From assembly GCA_947585525.1 (NCBI GenBank), contig CANPXA010000029.1, forward strand, positions 1 to 12,634: a stretch of 12,634 nucleotides of DNA, read 5' to 3'. A model generated the notes under the pieces. The model had not been told where the DNA came from. It searched no databases and saw only the letters and a program-made list of their open reading frames with translations. The stretch comes from an uncultured Akkermansia sp. GTDB taxonomy: Bacteria > Verrucomicrobiota > Verrucomicrobiia > Verrucomicrobiales > Akkermansiaceae. Shown here one piece after another: positions 5,667 through 11,715 of the stretch (the stretch's first letter is position 1; every line of letters begins with the position of its first letter). The translations under genes and the position numbers were made by a program.

Positions 5667-6560
5667 ATGTGGAAAATTATTACCATTCTCTCTCTCGTCG
5701 TGTTGGCTGCAGGTGCGTTCGTGTTTTACAAAACACACACGGGGATTGCGTCGGCCAGCGGTGAATTGACGGCGCTTCAGGCACAGTTTGACAGCGCGGC
5801 GGCAAAGAACAAAGAGATCTTTGTGGACAAGGTCATAGCAGCGTACGCCAAGTTGCGTGGCGAATGGCTCAAGCAGAGAAAAGAGGAAGTTGTACTCCAG
5901 AAAACGAAATTGGAGGAAGAAATTGCCGGCTACAAGAGTGAGATCGAGAGACTCTCTCAGGAGTACCAGAGCATGGGTGGTGAGACTGAGGAGAACAAGA
6001 AGAAGATGCAGGAGTTGTTGGAGGCGATGGTGAGCAACGAAACCCTCGCCAAGGCGTTGAGCGACGCGGCGGAGAAGGATGGCTTGGAGGTGGAACCCAT
6101 GGATCCGTCCGATCCCGGAGCACTGGACGCACTGGCGGCCAACCTGCAGATGCTGGAGAAGAAGAAGCTGGAACTGGCCGAAGACAACACACGCAAGGAA
6201 GCGGCTATCGGTGTGCTGACCAAGCAAAAGGAAGACTTGGAGCAACAGATCCAAGCAGCGGATGCTCTGGCGAAAGAGAGACAGGCGCGCGTCTCCCCGA
6301 AGGAGTTGAACGCGCAGGTCGTCATTGCCGATCCTTCGTGGGATTACGTCATCATCAACGCCGGGATGAACGACGGCGTGATCATCGGTTCTCGTCTGGC
6401 GGCGATGCGTGGGGACAAGAAGATATGCGAGATGAACGTGACTGTTGTGGAGGGAAGTCGCTCCAGCTGTGACATCATCTATGACACCCTGACGACGGGC
6501 GAAGCCGTGAAGCAGGGCGACCGAGTCATTTCTGTCCGTGAACCCGAGAAAGAAGATTAA
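5667..6560 (+). CDS. Membrane-anchored coiled-coil protein, paralogue 1
   Basis: The protein has 297 residues. A single hydrophobic segment (residues 4-20, ITILSLVVLAAGAFVF) anchors it in the inner membrane, with the rest probably periplasmic. Residues about 30-205 are rich in Glu, Lys, Gln and Leu with heptad spacing (LEEEIAGYKSEIERLSQEYQ), a long coiled coil broken by a Pro/Asp/Gly-rich segment (MDPSDPGALDA). The last 85 residues form a compact, probably beta-rich domain: ADPSWDYVIINAGMNDGVIIG, then a final KQGDRVISV. The downstream gene has the same architecture and a related C-terminal domain, so the two look like a tandem duplicate pair. The coiled coil plus beta-domain layout resembles cell-envelope scaffold proteins such as MreC in general shape only; I cannot name a family. 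Start chosen from the promoter position and the signal anchor. Confidence 0.75.
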   Translation: MWKIITILSLVVLAAGAFVFYKTHTGIASASGELTALQAQFDSAAAKNKEIFVDKVIAAYAKLRGEWLKQRKEEVVLQKTKLEEEIAGYKSEIERLSQEYQSMGGETEENKKKMQELLEAMVSNETLAKALSDAAEKDGLEVEPMDPSDPGALDALAANLQMLEKKKLELAEDNTRKEAAIGVLTKQKEDLEQQIQAADALAKERQARVSPKELNAQVVIADPSWDYVIINAGMNDGVIIGSRLAAMRGDKKICEMNVTVVEGSRSSCDIIYDTLTTGEAVKQGDRVISVREPEKED

Positions 6561-6588
6561 TCAACGACCAAACTTATTCCAACTGAAT

Positions 6589-7452
6589 ATGAAAATCGTG
6601 ACATACATTTTGCTGGGATTGGTGGTAGTAGCCGGGATATTCGGTTGCCACTATGCATCGTCGCAGAGTAAGACCTTGCAGGTGTTGGTGAGTGCCACCA
6701 GGGGATTGGGAGAAGAGGAAACGGGCATGGCAGCGGCCAACAAGGGACTTCTTGCGGAGGCGGCTACCGTGGCTAAGACCCGTGCGGACGCCCTCAAGGA
6801 GAATGAGAGTTCGCAGGCCGAGGCACAGAAAGCCTTAGAGGATATGGAAGCCGTGAAGCATGTGGCGGAGGAAGATAAGGCGGAGATGGAGACGTACCAG
6901 AGCCGCATTGCGGAAGCGGAGACCAATCGCGAGGGGTTGACCAACGAGAGAGAAAGGATACGCGAACAGATTCGGAACATACCGGGCTTGGAGAATGCAG
7001 ATTTGGAAGATGCGCTGGACATCCTGAACAGCAAGGTCACTTCGGGCACCGAGGAGTATGCTAAGTTGGCTGAAGAGAGCGGAACCTTCCAGACGAAGTA
7101 TGACGAGCTGAAGGAGGAGGTGAGTGCGCGCACAACGGAACTGGAGGGCAAGAACAAGGTGAACGAGCAGTTCATGGAGCGCTACCGTCAGAACGGGGAA
7201 GAGTTCGTCGTGGCGGCTGTTGATCCGCAATGGCACTTTGTTGTGTTCCACGCCGGGGAGAACAGCGGGCTCTTCGCGGGAGACAAGACTCAGCTACTTT
7301 TACAGCGCAACGGGATATCGATCACCACCTTGCGTGTCGTGAGCGTGAGTGGAGGACAGATCGTGGCGGAGTATGACGAGAAATCGCTACCGCGCGGACT
7401 GGTTCCGGAGGTGGGCGACCAAATATTCCGCAAAGAGCCGCTGGGATCCTGA
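6589..7452 (+). CDS. Membrane-anchored coiled-coil protein, paralogue 2 (possible lipoprotein)
   Basis: The protein has 287 residues, starts 28 bp after paralogue 1 and is probably co-transcribed with it. The N-terminus MKIVTYILLGLVVVAGIFGC is a signal or anchor segment; IFGC could serve as a lipobox with Cys20, though Phe at that site is unusual. Residues about 30-195 are charged, Ala/Glu-rich coiled coil (ERIREQIRNIPGLENADLED inside). From about residue 204 a domain like that of the upstream protein follows: VVAAVDPQWHFVVFHAGENS.G, a central basic segment, VVSVSGG, YDE and a closing EVGDQIF. Shared positions include DP-W, V-AG-N-G, and GD-I near the end. The start at ATG 6589 is preferred over an upstream in-frame ATG at 6538, which overlaps the previous gene. 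Function unknown. Confidence 0.75.
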   Translation: MKIVTYILLGLVVVAGIFGCHYASSQSKTLQVLVSATRGLGEEETGMAAANKGLLAEAATVAKTRADALKENESSQAEAQKALEDMEAVKHVAEEDKAEMETYQSRIAEAETNREGLTNERERIREQIRNIPGLENADLEDALDILNSKVTSGTEEYAKLAEESGTFQTKYDELKEEVSARTTELEGKNKVNEQFMERYRQNGEEFVVAAVDPQWHFVVFHAGENSGLFAGDKTQLLLQRNGISITTLRVVSVSGGQIVAEYDEKSLPRGLVPEVGDQIFRKEPLGS

Positions 7453-7493
7453 GGACGGGGTCGTTGCCCGGATGGAGAAGAAGCGAGTTTTTT

Positions 7494-7715
7494 ATGCAAA
7501 ATTTTATGACCGGTGTCAGGAGAGGGGTAATTTTTTTGATGGCTGTGGGACTCCTTGCGGAGGTTTCCTGCGAGAATTCCGTGCCGCCTGTGCCGCCGTC
7601 CGGTCGCAAGGTGGTGGAGCCACGGGGAAGTTCGGACGTGACTAAACCGTGGAATCACACGACGGAACGGGAGGGAGAGGCTATACTCGGACCCTTGAGC
7701 AATATGCGCCGCTGA
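7494..7715 (+). CDS. Small exported protein of unknown function
   Basis: The protein has 73 residues. The N-terminus MQNFMTGVRRGVIFLMAVGL is a typical signal peptide (basic, then hydrophobic), ending at LLAEVSC. A lipoprotein is possible, but EVSC is a poor lipobox. The mature part is short, Pro-rich (SVPPVPPSGRK), then ends with a charged tail EREGEAILGPLSNMRR that looks like a motif rather than linker. It lies between the coiled-coil pair (41-bp gap) and nth (10-bp gap), in one likely transcription unit. ATG 7506 and ATG 7539 are alternative starts; 7494 is chosen because a purine-rich GGAGAAGAAG lies upstream and the basic n-region is kept. I do not recognise the family. Confidence 0.6.
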   Translation: MQNFMTGVRRGVIFLMAVGLLAEVSCENSVPPVPPSGRKVVEPRGSSDVTKPWNHTTEREGEAILGPLSNMRR

Positions 7716-7725
7716 GGGTAGATTG

Positions 7726-8382
7726 ATGGTTGCAGCCCCGGCGGGGTCGAGTTTTCCCATGCGAAGGGTTCAAAGAGCGGAGATTGTGGCGGAGGAGCTG
7801 GAGCGAGCCCTGCCGAATCCGCAGGTTCCCCTGCAGCATAGGGATGCCTTCACTCTGTTGGTGGCGGTCATGCTGTCTGCCAGATGCACGGACGCACGCG
7901 TGAATATGGTAACCCCGGCGCTGTTTCGGGTGGCGCCGGATGCTGCCAGTTTGGCGCAGATGAAACCCGAAGCTGTGCGCAAAATCATAGCTACCTGCGG
8001 TCTGTCCGACTCCAAGGCGGAACATTTGGTGCAGATGGCAAGATTGCTTGTGGAGCATTATGACGGGGAAGTGCCGCGCACATTCGAACAGCTGGAAGCC
8101 CTCCCGGGAGTGGGACACAAGACGGCGAGCGTCGTGATGAACCAAGCGTTTGGCTTTCCCGCTTTTCCTGTGGACACTCATATCTTTCGATTGGCGCGCA
8201 GGTGGGGATTGAGCAAAGCCGGGAGTGTCGAGGGAGTAGAGGCGGATTTGAAGGCGCTCTATCCGCGGGAGCGTTGGGGTAAGATGCATCTCCAAATCGT
8301 GCTTTGGGGACGCGAGTTTTGTCCGGCTCGCGGATGCAATCCCGAATGCGCCATCTGCCGGCGGCTGAGAATAAAACAGTGA
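7726..8382 (+). CDS. nth: Endonuclease III (DNA glycosylase/AP lyase)
   Basis: The protein has 218 residues. It removes oxidised pyrimidines from DNA and cleaves the abasic strand, in base excision repair. The helix-hairpin-helix LPGVGHKTASVV carries the catalytic Lys (K132), and the catalytic Asp is D150 in FPVDTHIFRLARRWGL, with the same 18-residue spacing as E. coli K120/D138. The LSARCTDARVN motif has Arg53 where the E. coli enzyme has Gln. The C-terminal cysteines (C199, C204, C208, C211) are spaced C-X4-C-X3-C-X2-C, not the canonical C-X6-C-X2-C-X5-C, and the protein stops 7 residues later. The iron-sulphur cluster may therefore be bound differently or be absent. GAGGG about 7 bases upstream supports ATG 7726; ATG 7759 is possible. 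The TGA stop is in a hairpin stem. Confidence 0.93.
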   Translation: MVAAPAGSSFPMRRVQRAEIVAEELERALPNPQVPLQHRDAFTLLVAVMLSARCTDARVNMVTPALFRVAPDAASLAQMKPEAVRKIIATCGLSDSKAEHLVQMARLLVEHYDGEVPRTFEQLEALPGVGHKTASVVMNQAFGFPAFPVDTHIFRLARRWGLSKAGSVEGVEADLKALYPRERWGKMHLQIVLWGREFCPARGCNPECAICRRLRIKQ

Positions 8383-8398
8383 GCGACGAAGGCGCTCA
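8380..8398 (+). terminator. Hairpin over the nth stop codon
   Basis: TGAGCG (8380-8385, starting with the stop codon) pairs with CGCTCA (8393-8398) around a 7-nt loop. TGGACGAATTACGAATT, the start of the long heptamer array, follows directly. Confidence 0.45.
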
Positions 8399-8400
8399 TG

Positions 8401-8477
8401 GACGAATTACGAATTACGAATTACGAATTACGAATTACGAATTACGAATTACGAATTACGAATTACGAATTACGAAT
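8401..8477 (+). repeat. 11-unit heptanucleotide tandem array
   Basis: One GACGAAT is followed by ten perfect TACGAAT units. It is the longest and most uniform array in the window and probably varies in copy number. Confidence 0.95.
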
Positions 8478-8659
8478 TGCCTGCTCGCGCGCTGACGCGC
8501 GGAGATGCGAAGCGAATGCGCAGCGGAATTTTCGGGATCGTTGCGTGAGGGGTAGCTAGAAGGCGGCGGGAGGAGCCGGCACCCGACGGTCCCGAGTAGG
8601 GCGCACGCGAAGCGAGCGGTAAAAGCGATTGAACATAAGCGCATCTTTTGCCCGCAGGG

Positions 8660-8685
8660 CTCAACGCCGCTGGGGCGGCGTTGAG
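8660..8685 (+). other. Perfect 11-bp TGGG-loop hairpin in repeat B
   Basis: CTCAACGCCGC (8660-8670) pairs perfectly with GCGGCGTTGAG (8675-8685) around TGGG and is followed by TCAA. It is homologous to the hairpin at 1706-1731. The hairpin after the last gene (12542-12559) also has a TGGG loop and is followed by TAAGTCAA. Confidence 0.6.
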
Positions 8686-8820
8686 TCAAGATAGCATCGC
8701 ATGGTTCCGGACGCTTTCCTTGGAGCATCCTTCCGTGATTTCACCTACCACCGATACCTACTCATCGCAGATCCCGCGCCAACGGCGCGCGAATCCTTCA
8801 CATCGCACATCGTACATCGT

Positions 8821-8840
8821 ACATAACCAATGAGTTATGT
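8821..8840. other. Hairpin at the right end of repeat B
   Basis: ACATAAC (8821-8827) pairs perfectly with GTTATGT (8834-8840) around CAATGA. On the minus strand it leads straight into TACGATG heptamers, so the hairpin-heptamer junction is conserved at this end too. The stem is AT-rich and weak. Confidence 0.4.
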
Positions 8841-8936
8841 TACATCGATCACCGATAACCGCCTGTTGTAATCGCGTTTTTCTTGGGACGGATGTGGGAC
8901 TTGTGTGAAATTTTTGAAGAATGCAAAAAATTGTGA

Positions 8937-8965
8937 TTGCCAAGGGGGATAAAATCGTGTAGAAT
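8937..8965 (+). promoter_or_regulatory. rplS promoter and leader
   Basis: TTGCCA (8937-8942), a 17-bp spacer and TAGAAT (8960-8965) form the promoter. The region AAATCGTGTAGAATA closely matches the pnp promoter. The predicted start near 8972 gives a leader of about 56 nt, which contains a GGAGAGATCTTTCC near-palindrome (8981-8994) flanked by CCGG on both sides. It could be a small regulatory stem-loop. Confidence 0.6.
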
Positions 8966-9027
8966 ACTGCGCCGCCGGTCGGAGAGATCTTTCCGGTTGA
9001 AGCAGAAACAAACCGAAGAGACGCAAG

Positions 9028-9372
9028 ATGAACATACTCGACAAGATTGAGAAAGAGCAAGTGAAGAGTGATGTGACTTCCTTCAACGTGGGAGATACGG
9101 TGAAGGTGCATTGCCGAGTGATTGAGGGCGGGAAGGAGCGAGTGCAGATTTTTCAGGGAATTGTGATCGGGAAGAGAGGTTCCGGAGTGAACGAGGCATT
9201 TACGGTGCGTAAGGTATCATACGGAGAGGGAGTGGAGAGATCATTCCCGTTGCACAGCCCGAAAATTGCCAAGATTGAAGTTGCGAGCCGGGGCAAGGTG
9301 CGCCGCGCCAAACTGCATTACCTGCGCAACCGCGTGGGCAAGGAGGCCGTCACGGTGAAGGCCGCCCGTTGA
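9028..9372 (+). CDS. rplS: 50S ribosomal protein L19
   Basis: The protein has 114 residues, the usual length for bacterial L19 (E. coli 115). It sits at the interface of the two ribosomal subunits. The family sequence is clear throughout: NVGDTVKVHCRVIEGGKERV, QIFQGIVIGKRGSG, TVRKVSYGEGVERSFPLHSP and the C-terminal VRRAKLHYLRNRVGK. The ATG at 9028 fits the family start; the region in front has only a weak GAAGAG. It appears as a single gene with its own promoter. The usual partners (rpsP, rimM, trmD) are not in the window. Downstream up to 9542 I see no gene and no clear terminator. Confidence 0.97.
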   Translation: MNILDKIEKEQVKSDVTSFNVGDTVKVHCRVIEGGKERVQIFQGIVIGKRGSGVNEAFTVRKVSYGEGVERSFPLHSPKIAKIEVASRGKVRRAKLHYLRNRVGKEAVTVKAAR

Positions 9373-9542
9373 GGTAGCGGGGGGTAGAGGCTGACCTCCT
9401 TTCATGCGGGGAGGAGCTGATGGGGATTCCCGGGGGCAGGTGAGAAAAAATTTTCTTAAGGGAGGACCGAGGAGAGAAGCTGTCCGTAGGGAAGAGCTGC
9501 GGAGAGGTCGGGGGTGCAGACGAAGCATGATTTGACTCAACG

Positions 9543-10475
9543 ATGTCGGAAAAATGGAAGCGTCTTGGGAAGCTCTGCCGGGTCATGCTGGCGGGGGCTT
9601 TTCTTTTGTGTGCGTTTGCCGCAGGAAATGATGTCGGCACGCTGCGCATCGCATCCCTTCATCCGTTGCTCAGCGACATGGCGCGTCGGCTGGGCGGGGA
9701 GCAGGTTGAGGTGGTGGATTTGTTTCCGGAGACGGGAGATTTGCATGAATTTTCGCCGACCGGCGAGTCGGTGGCATCGGCTGCCGGGAGCAGGCTGCTG
9801 CTTGCCTGTGGCAAAGGAGTGGAACCCTATTTGGATTCTCTTCGGCAAGCGATGGGGAGCGGCGTGCGTGTGGTGGAGTTGGGGGCGGACATCCCGGATG
9901 TCATGGTACCCGACTCGAATGTGCCCGACCCTCATTGGTGGAACTCTCCAGCCAACATGAAACGGGCCTCCATCGTCCTCGCGGATGCCCTGAAAACCCT
10001 GCTGCCGCAGGATGTCGCCGAGATTGAACGACGTCAGGCGGACTACGCGCAGAGCATGGATGCCCTCTCCCGCGCGGCAGCTTTGAGACTTTCGCGTATT
10101 CCGTTGTCGAAGCGCACCCTCGTCACCTCTCACGCCGCCATGTGTCACTTTTGCGCCGAGTTCCGGATGCGTCCCCTGGCCGCTCAGGGAGTGGCGAGGG
10201 AGAGCGGAGGGGACACGGCACGGGTGGCGCAGCTCCTCAAGGAACTGCGTGCCGCGGGGGTGCCTACCCTGTTTGCCGAATGGAGGGAAGCCCCGCAGTA
10301 TCTGGAACACCTGGCGGAGCAGGTGGGCGCCAGAGTGGAGAGGATCTGCATGGACGGGGTTGCCTTGGGAATTCCGGATTACGAGGGAATGTTTTTACGA
10401 AACCTGCAGACTATTTGCAACGGGCTTGCCGGGTATGGGACGGACGAAAGAAACGAACGCGCTCAATCAAAATGA
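9543..10475 (+). CDS. znuA: Metal (Zn/Mn) ABC transporter, periplasmic binding protein
   Basis: The protein has 310 residues and belongs to the ZnuA/TroA/PsaA cluster A-I family. The N-terminus MSEKWKRLGKLCRVMLAGAF and the following LLCAFAAG form a signal peptide. The metal ligands fall at the expected places: His68 in GDLHEFSPT, His131 in DPHWWNSP, His197 in SHAAMCHF and Asp279 in PDYEGMF. Three His plus one Asp is the zinc-type pattern; Mn-type proteins often have Glu at the third site, so zinc is favoured, not proven. The long His-rich loop of E. coli ZnuA is missing. It is the first gene of a four-gene operon; its TGA overlaps the next ATG (ATGA at 10472). No Shine-Dalgarno or Zur-type operator could be identified in front of it. 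The gene symbol is by similarity; the metal is uncertain. Confidence 0.87.
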   Translation: MSEKWKRLGKLCRVMLAGAFLLCAFAAGNDVGTLRIASLHPLLSDMARRLGGEQVEVVDLFPETGDLHEFSPTGESVASAAGSRLLLACGKGVEPYLDSLRQAMGSGVRVVELGADIPDVMVPDSNVPDPHWWNSPANMKRASIVLADALKTLLPQDVAEIERRQADYAQSMDALSRAAALRLSRIPLSKRTLVTSHAAMCHFCAEFRMRPLAAQGVARESGGDTARVAQLLKELRAAGVPTLFAEWREAPQYLEHLAEQVGARVERICMDGVALGIPDYEGMFLRNLQTICNGLAGYGTDERNERAQSK

Positions 10476-10933
10476 AATCGCCGATAGCCACCGCCTTGTT
10501 TTGTCTGTTGCTCATCCTCCTTGCCGGAGTGCCTCTGCTGGTATTTTCTTCGCCTCATCACGGGGAAGCCGGAAGGCTTGTCCCCGCCGGGGAACAGACA
10601 ACGACGCAGAACGAGGAACTCTGCGATATCCCGCTGCTGGTGCGCTACACAGACTCTCCCGTACAGATTCGCATCCTGCACATGGGAGAGGAACTCTGCT
10701 GCATCGATTCACCGGGAGATGTCGGCAGGTGGCAGGGAAAAATTCGTCTGCCGAAGGTGCATTCCGGCGGCGTCATGGAGCTGGAGGTCAGCGCCCTCTG
10801 GTCCGATTCCTGCATCGCCAACCGAGCCATCACCCTGGAGCTCTCCCCTCCCTCCCTCCCCACCGCGCGCGACACCGCTTGGACGGATCCGGGAGCGAAG
10901 GAGCTGCATAACCTCTTCATTTTTCGATGGTGA
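10472..10933 (+). CDS. Unknown membrane-anchored protein inside the metal transporter operon
   Basis: The protein has 153 residues. The N-terminus MKSPIATALFCLLLILLAG followed by VPLLVFSS is a signal peptide or single membrane anchor. The remainder is probably periplasmic and beta-rich: IPLLVRYTDSPVQIRILHMG, GRWQGKIRLPKV, GGVMELEVSALWSD, and an aromatic C-terminus LHNLFIFRW. It holds four cysteines after the anchor (including a CC pair) and a HH pair near the mature N-terminus. ATG overlaps the binding-protein stop (ATGA), and its end overlaps the ATPase gene by 7 bases, so translation is almost certainly coupled. I do not recognise the family. The location suggests an accessory role in metal uptake, which is inference. 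It is not a permease or a second ATPase. Confidence 0.75.
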   Translation: MKSPIATALFCLLLILLAGVPLLVFSSPHHGEAGRLVPAGEQTTTQNEELCDIPLLVRYTDSPVQIRILHMGEELCCIDSPGDVGRWQGKIRLPKVHSGGVMELEVSALWSDSCIANRAITLELSPPSLPTARDTAWTDPGAKELHNLFIFRW

Positions 10934-11715
10934 ATCATGACGACCACATCTGTTGGGCCACGCCGGCTCCTCACCACTGTGAGCACGAGCTCTCCGTGAG
11001 TCGGCTCTGTGCGGGGTATCCCGGCGGTGTCCACGCCTTGGAAGACATCTCCTTTGTGGCTCACTGCGGGCAGACCCTTGCGCTGATGGGACCGAACGGG
11101 GCTGGAAAATCCACCCTGCTCGGCGTGCTGGCAGGTCTGTTGCCGCAGCAATCCGGAACCGCCCTCTGGAACGGACAGCCTCTCTCGACCGTGCGCAGGG
11201 AGGTTGCTTGGCTTCCTCAGCGCAGTGAGATTGATTGGTCGTTCCCCATCACCGTGCGTCAACTTGTCGAGATGGGACGTTATCCCTCTTTGGGTCCGTG
11301 GAGAAAACCGGATTCCCATGATGAACACATCGTGCAAAAGGCATTGGAAACTTTGCAGCTCACGGAGCTCCAAAATCGACAAATCGGATGCCTCTCCGGC
11401 GGTCAGCAACAGCGCGCCTTTCTCGCTCGCGCTCTCGCACAGGAGGCTCACATCCTCCTGCTTGACGAGCCGTACACCGGGCTGGATCTTCCGGGGGCAG
11501 AGGCTCTCGGAGAACTGTTGGGCAGTCTGGCTCGGGAGGGAAGGCTCGTCATCGCGTCCTACCACGATGTGAATTCAGCGGCGCGCTACTTTGATCTGGC
11601 GCTCCTCATGCGCGGCGGAGTCGTGGCCTTCGGTGACTGCGAGACCGTTCTTACTCCCGCCAACCTCGCCGCCGCATACTCTCTCCCATCCACTTCTACC
11701 CAACAAGCGCGATGA
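10927..11715 (+). CDS. znuC: Metal (Zn/Mn) ABC transporter, ATPase
   Basis: The protein has 262 residues. It powers metal import through the permease encoded next. All ATPase motifs are present in order: Walker A GPNGAGKST (about residues 57-65), Q-loop LPQRSEIDW, the family stretch FPITVRQLVEMGRYPSLG, signature LSGGQQQR, Walker B HILLLDEP, D-loop TGLD and the switch His in ASYHD. The WSFPITV..VEMGRY segment is typical of manganese/zinc/iron ATPases of this class. An N-terminal extension of about 22 residues is His/Cys-rich: His4, His7, Cys9, His16, His17, Cys18, His20. It could bind metal. The start overlaps the previous gene by 7 bases. If translation began later, the extension would be lost, but no better ATG lies between it and the ABC core. 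The stop overlaps the permease start (ATGA). Confidence 0.9.
   Translation: MVNHDDHICWATPAPHHCEHELSVSRLCAGYPGGVHALEDISFVAHCGQTLALMGPNGAGKSTLLGVLAGLLPQQSGTALWNGQPLSTVRREVAWLPQRSEIDWSFPITVRQLVEMGRYPSLGPWRKPDSHDEHIVQKALETLQLTELQNRQIGCLSGGQQQRAFLARALAQEAHILLLDEPYTGLDLPGAEALGELLGSLAREGRLVIASYHDVNSAARYFDLALLMRGGVVAFGDCETVLTPANLAAAYSLPSTSTQQAR

Larger units (their letters stand above)
8401..8822. repeat. Composite intergenic repeat B with inverted ends
   Basis: Left end (+): the 11-unit array, then GCGCTGACGCGCG (8489-8501) and a GCGCAGCGGAATTTTCGGGA stretch shared with 5453-5532. Middle: the 78-nt block 8583-8660 shared with 1803-1880 in opposite orientation, then a perfect 11-bp hairpin (8660-8685). 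Right end (minus strand): three heptamers TACGATG/TGCGATG (8801-8821), then GAAGGATTCGCGCGCCGTTG. The layout resembles a non-autonomous mobile element of about 420 bp. No convincing coding frame is present. Confidence 0.6.

Noticed and set aside
8401..8477. CRISPR array
   Set aside because: The unit is 7 bp with no spacers; it is a simple tandem repeat and no cas gene is near.
8486..8700. tRNA or known structured RNA gene in repeat B
   Set aside because: I could not find a cloverleaf or CCA end; only hairpins shared with other repeats are seen.
9373..9542. Terminator of rplS or Zur operator before the transporter
   Set aside because: A short CCTCC/GGAGG pairing near 9400 and an AGAAAA..TTTTCT palindrome near 9445 exist, but neither has a convincing stem with T-run or operator symmetry.
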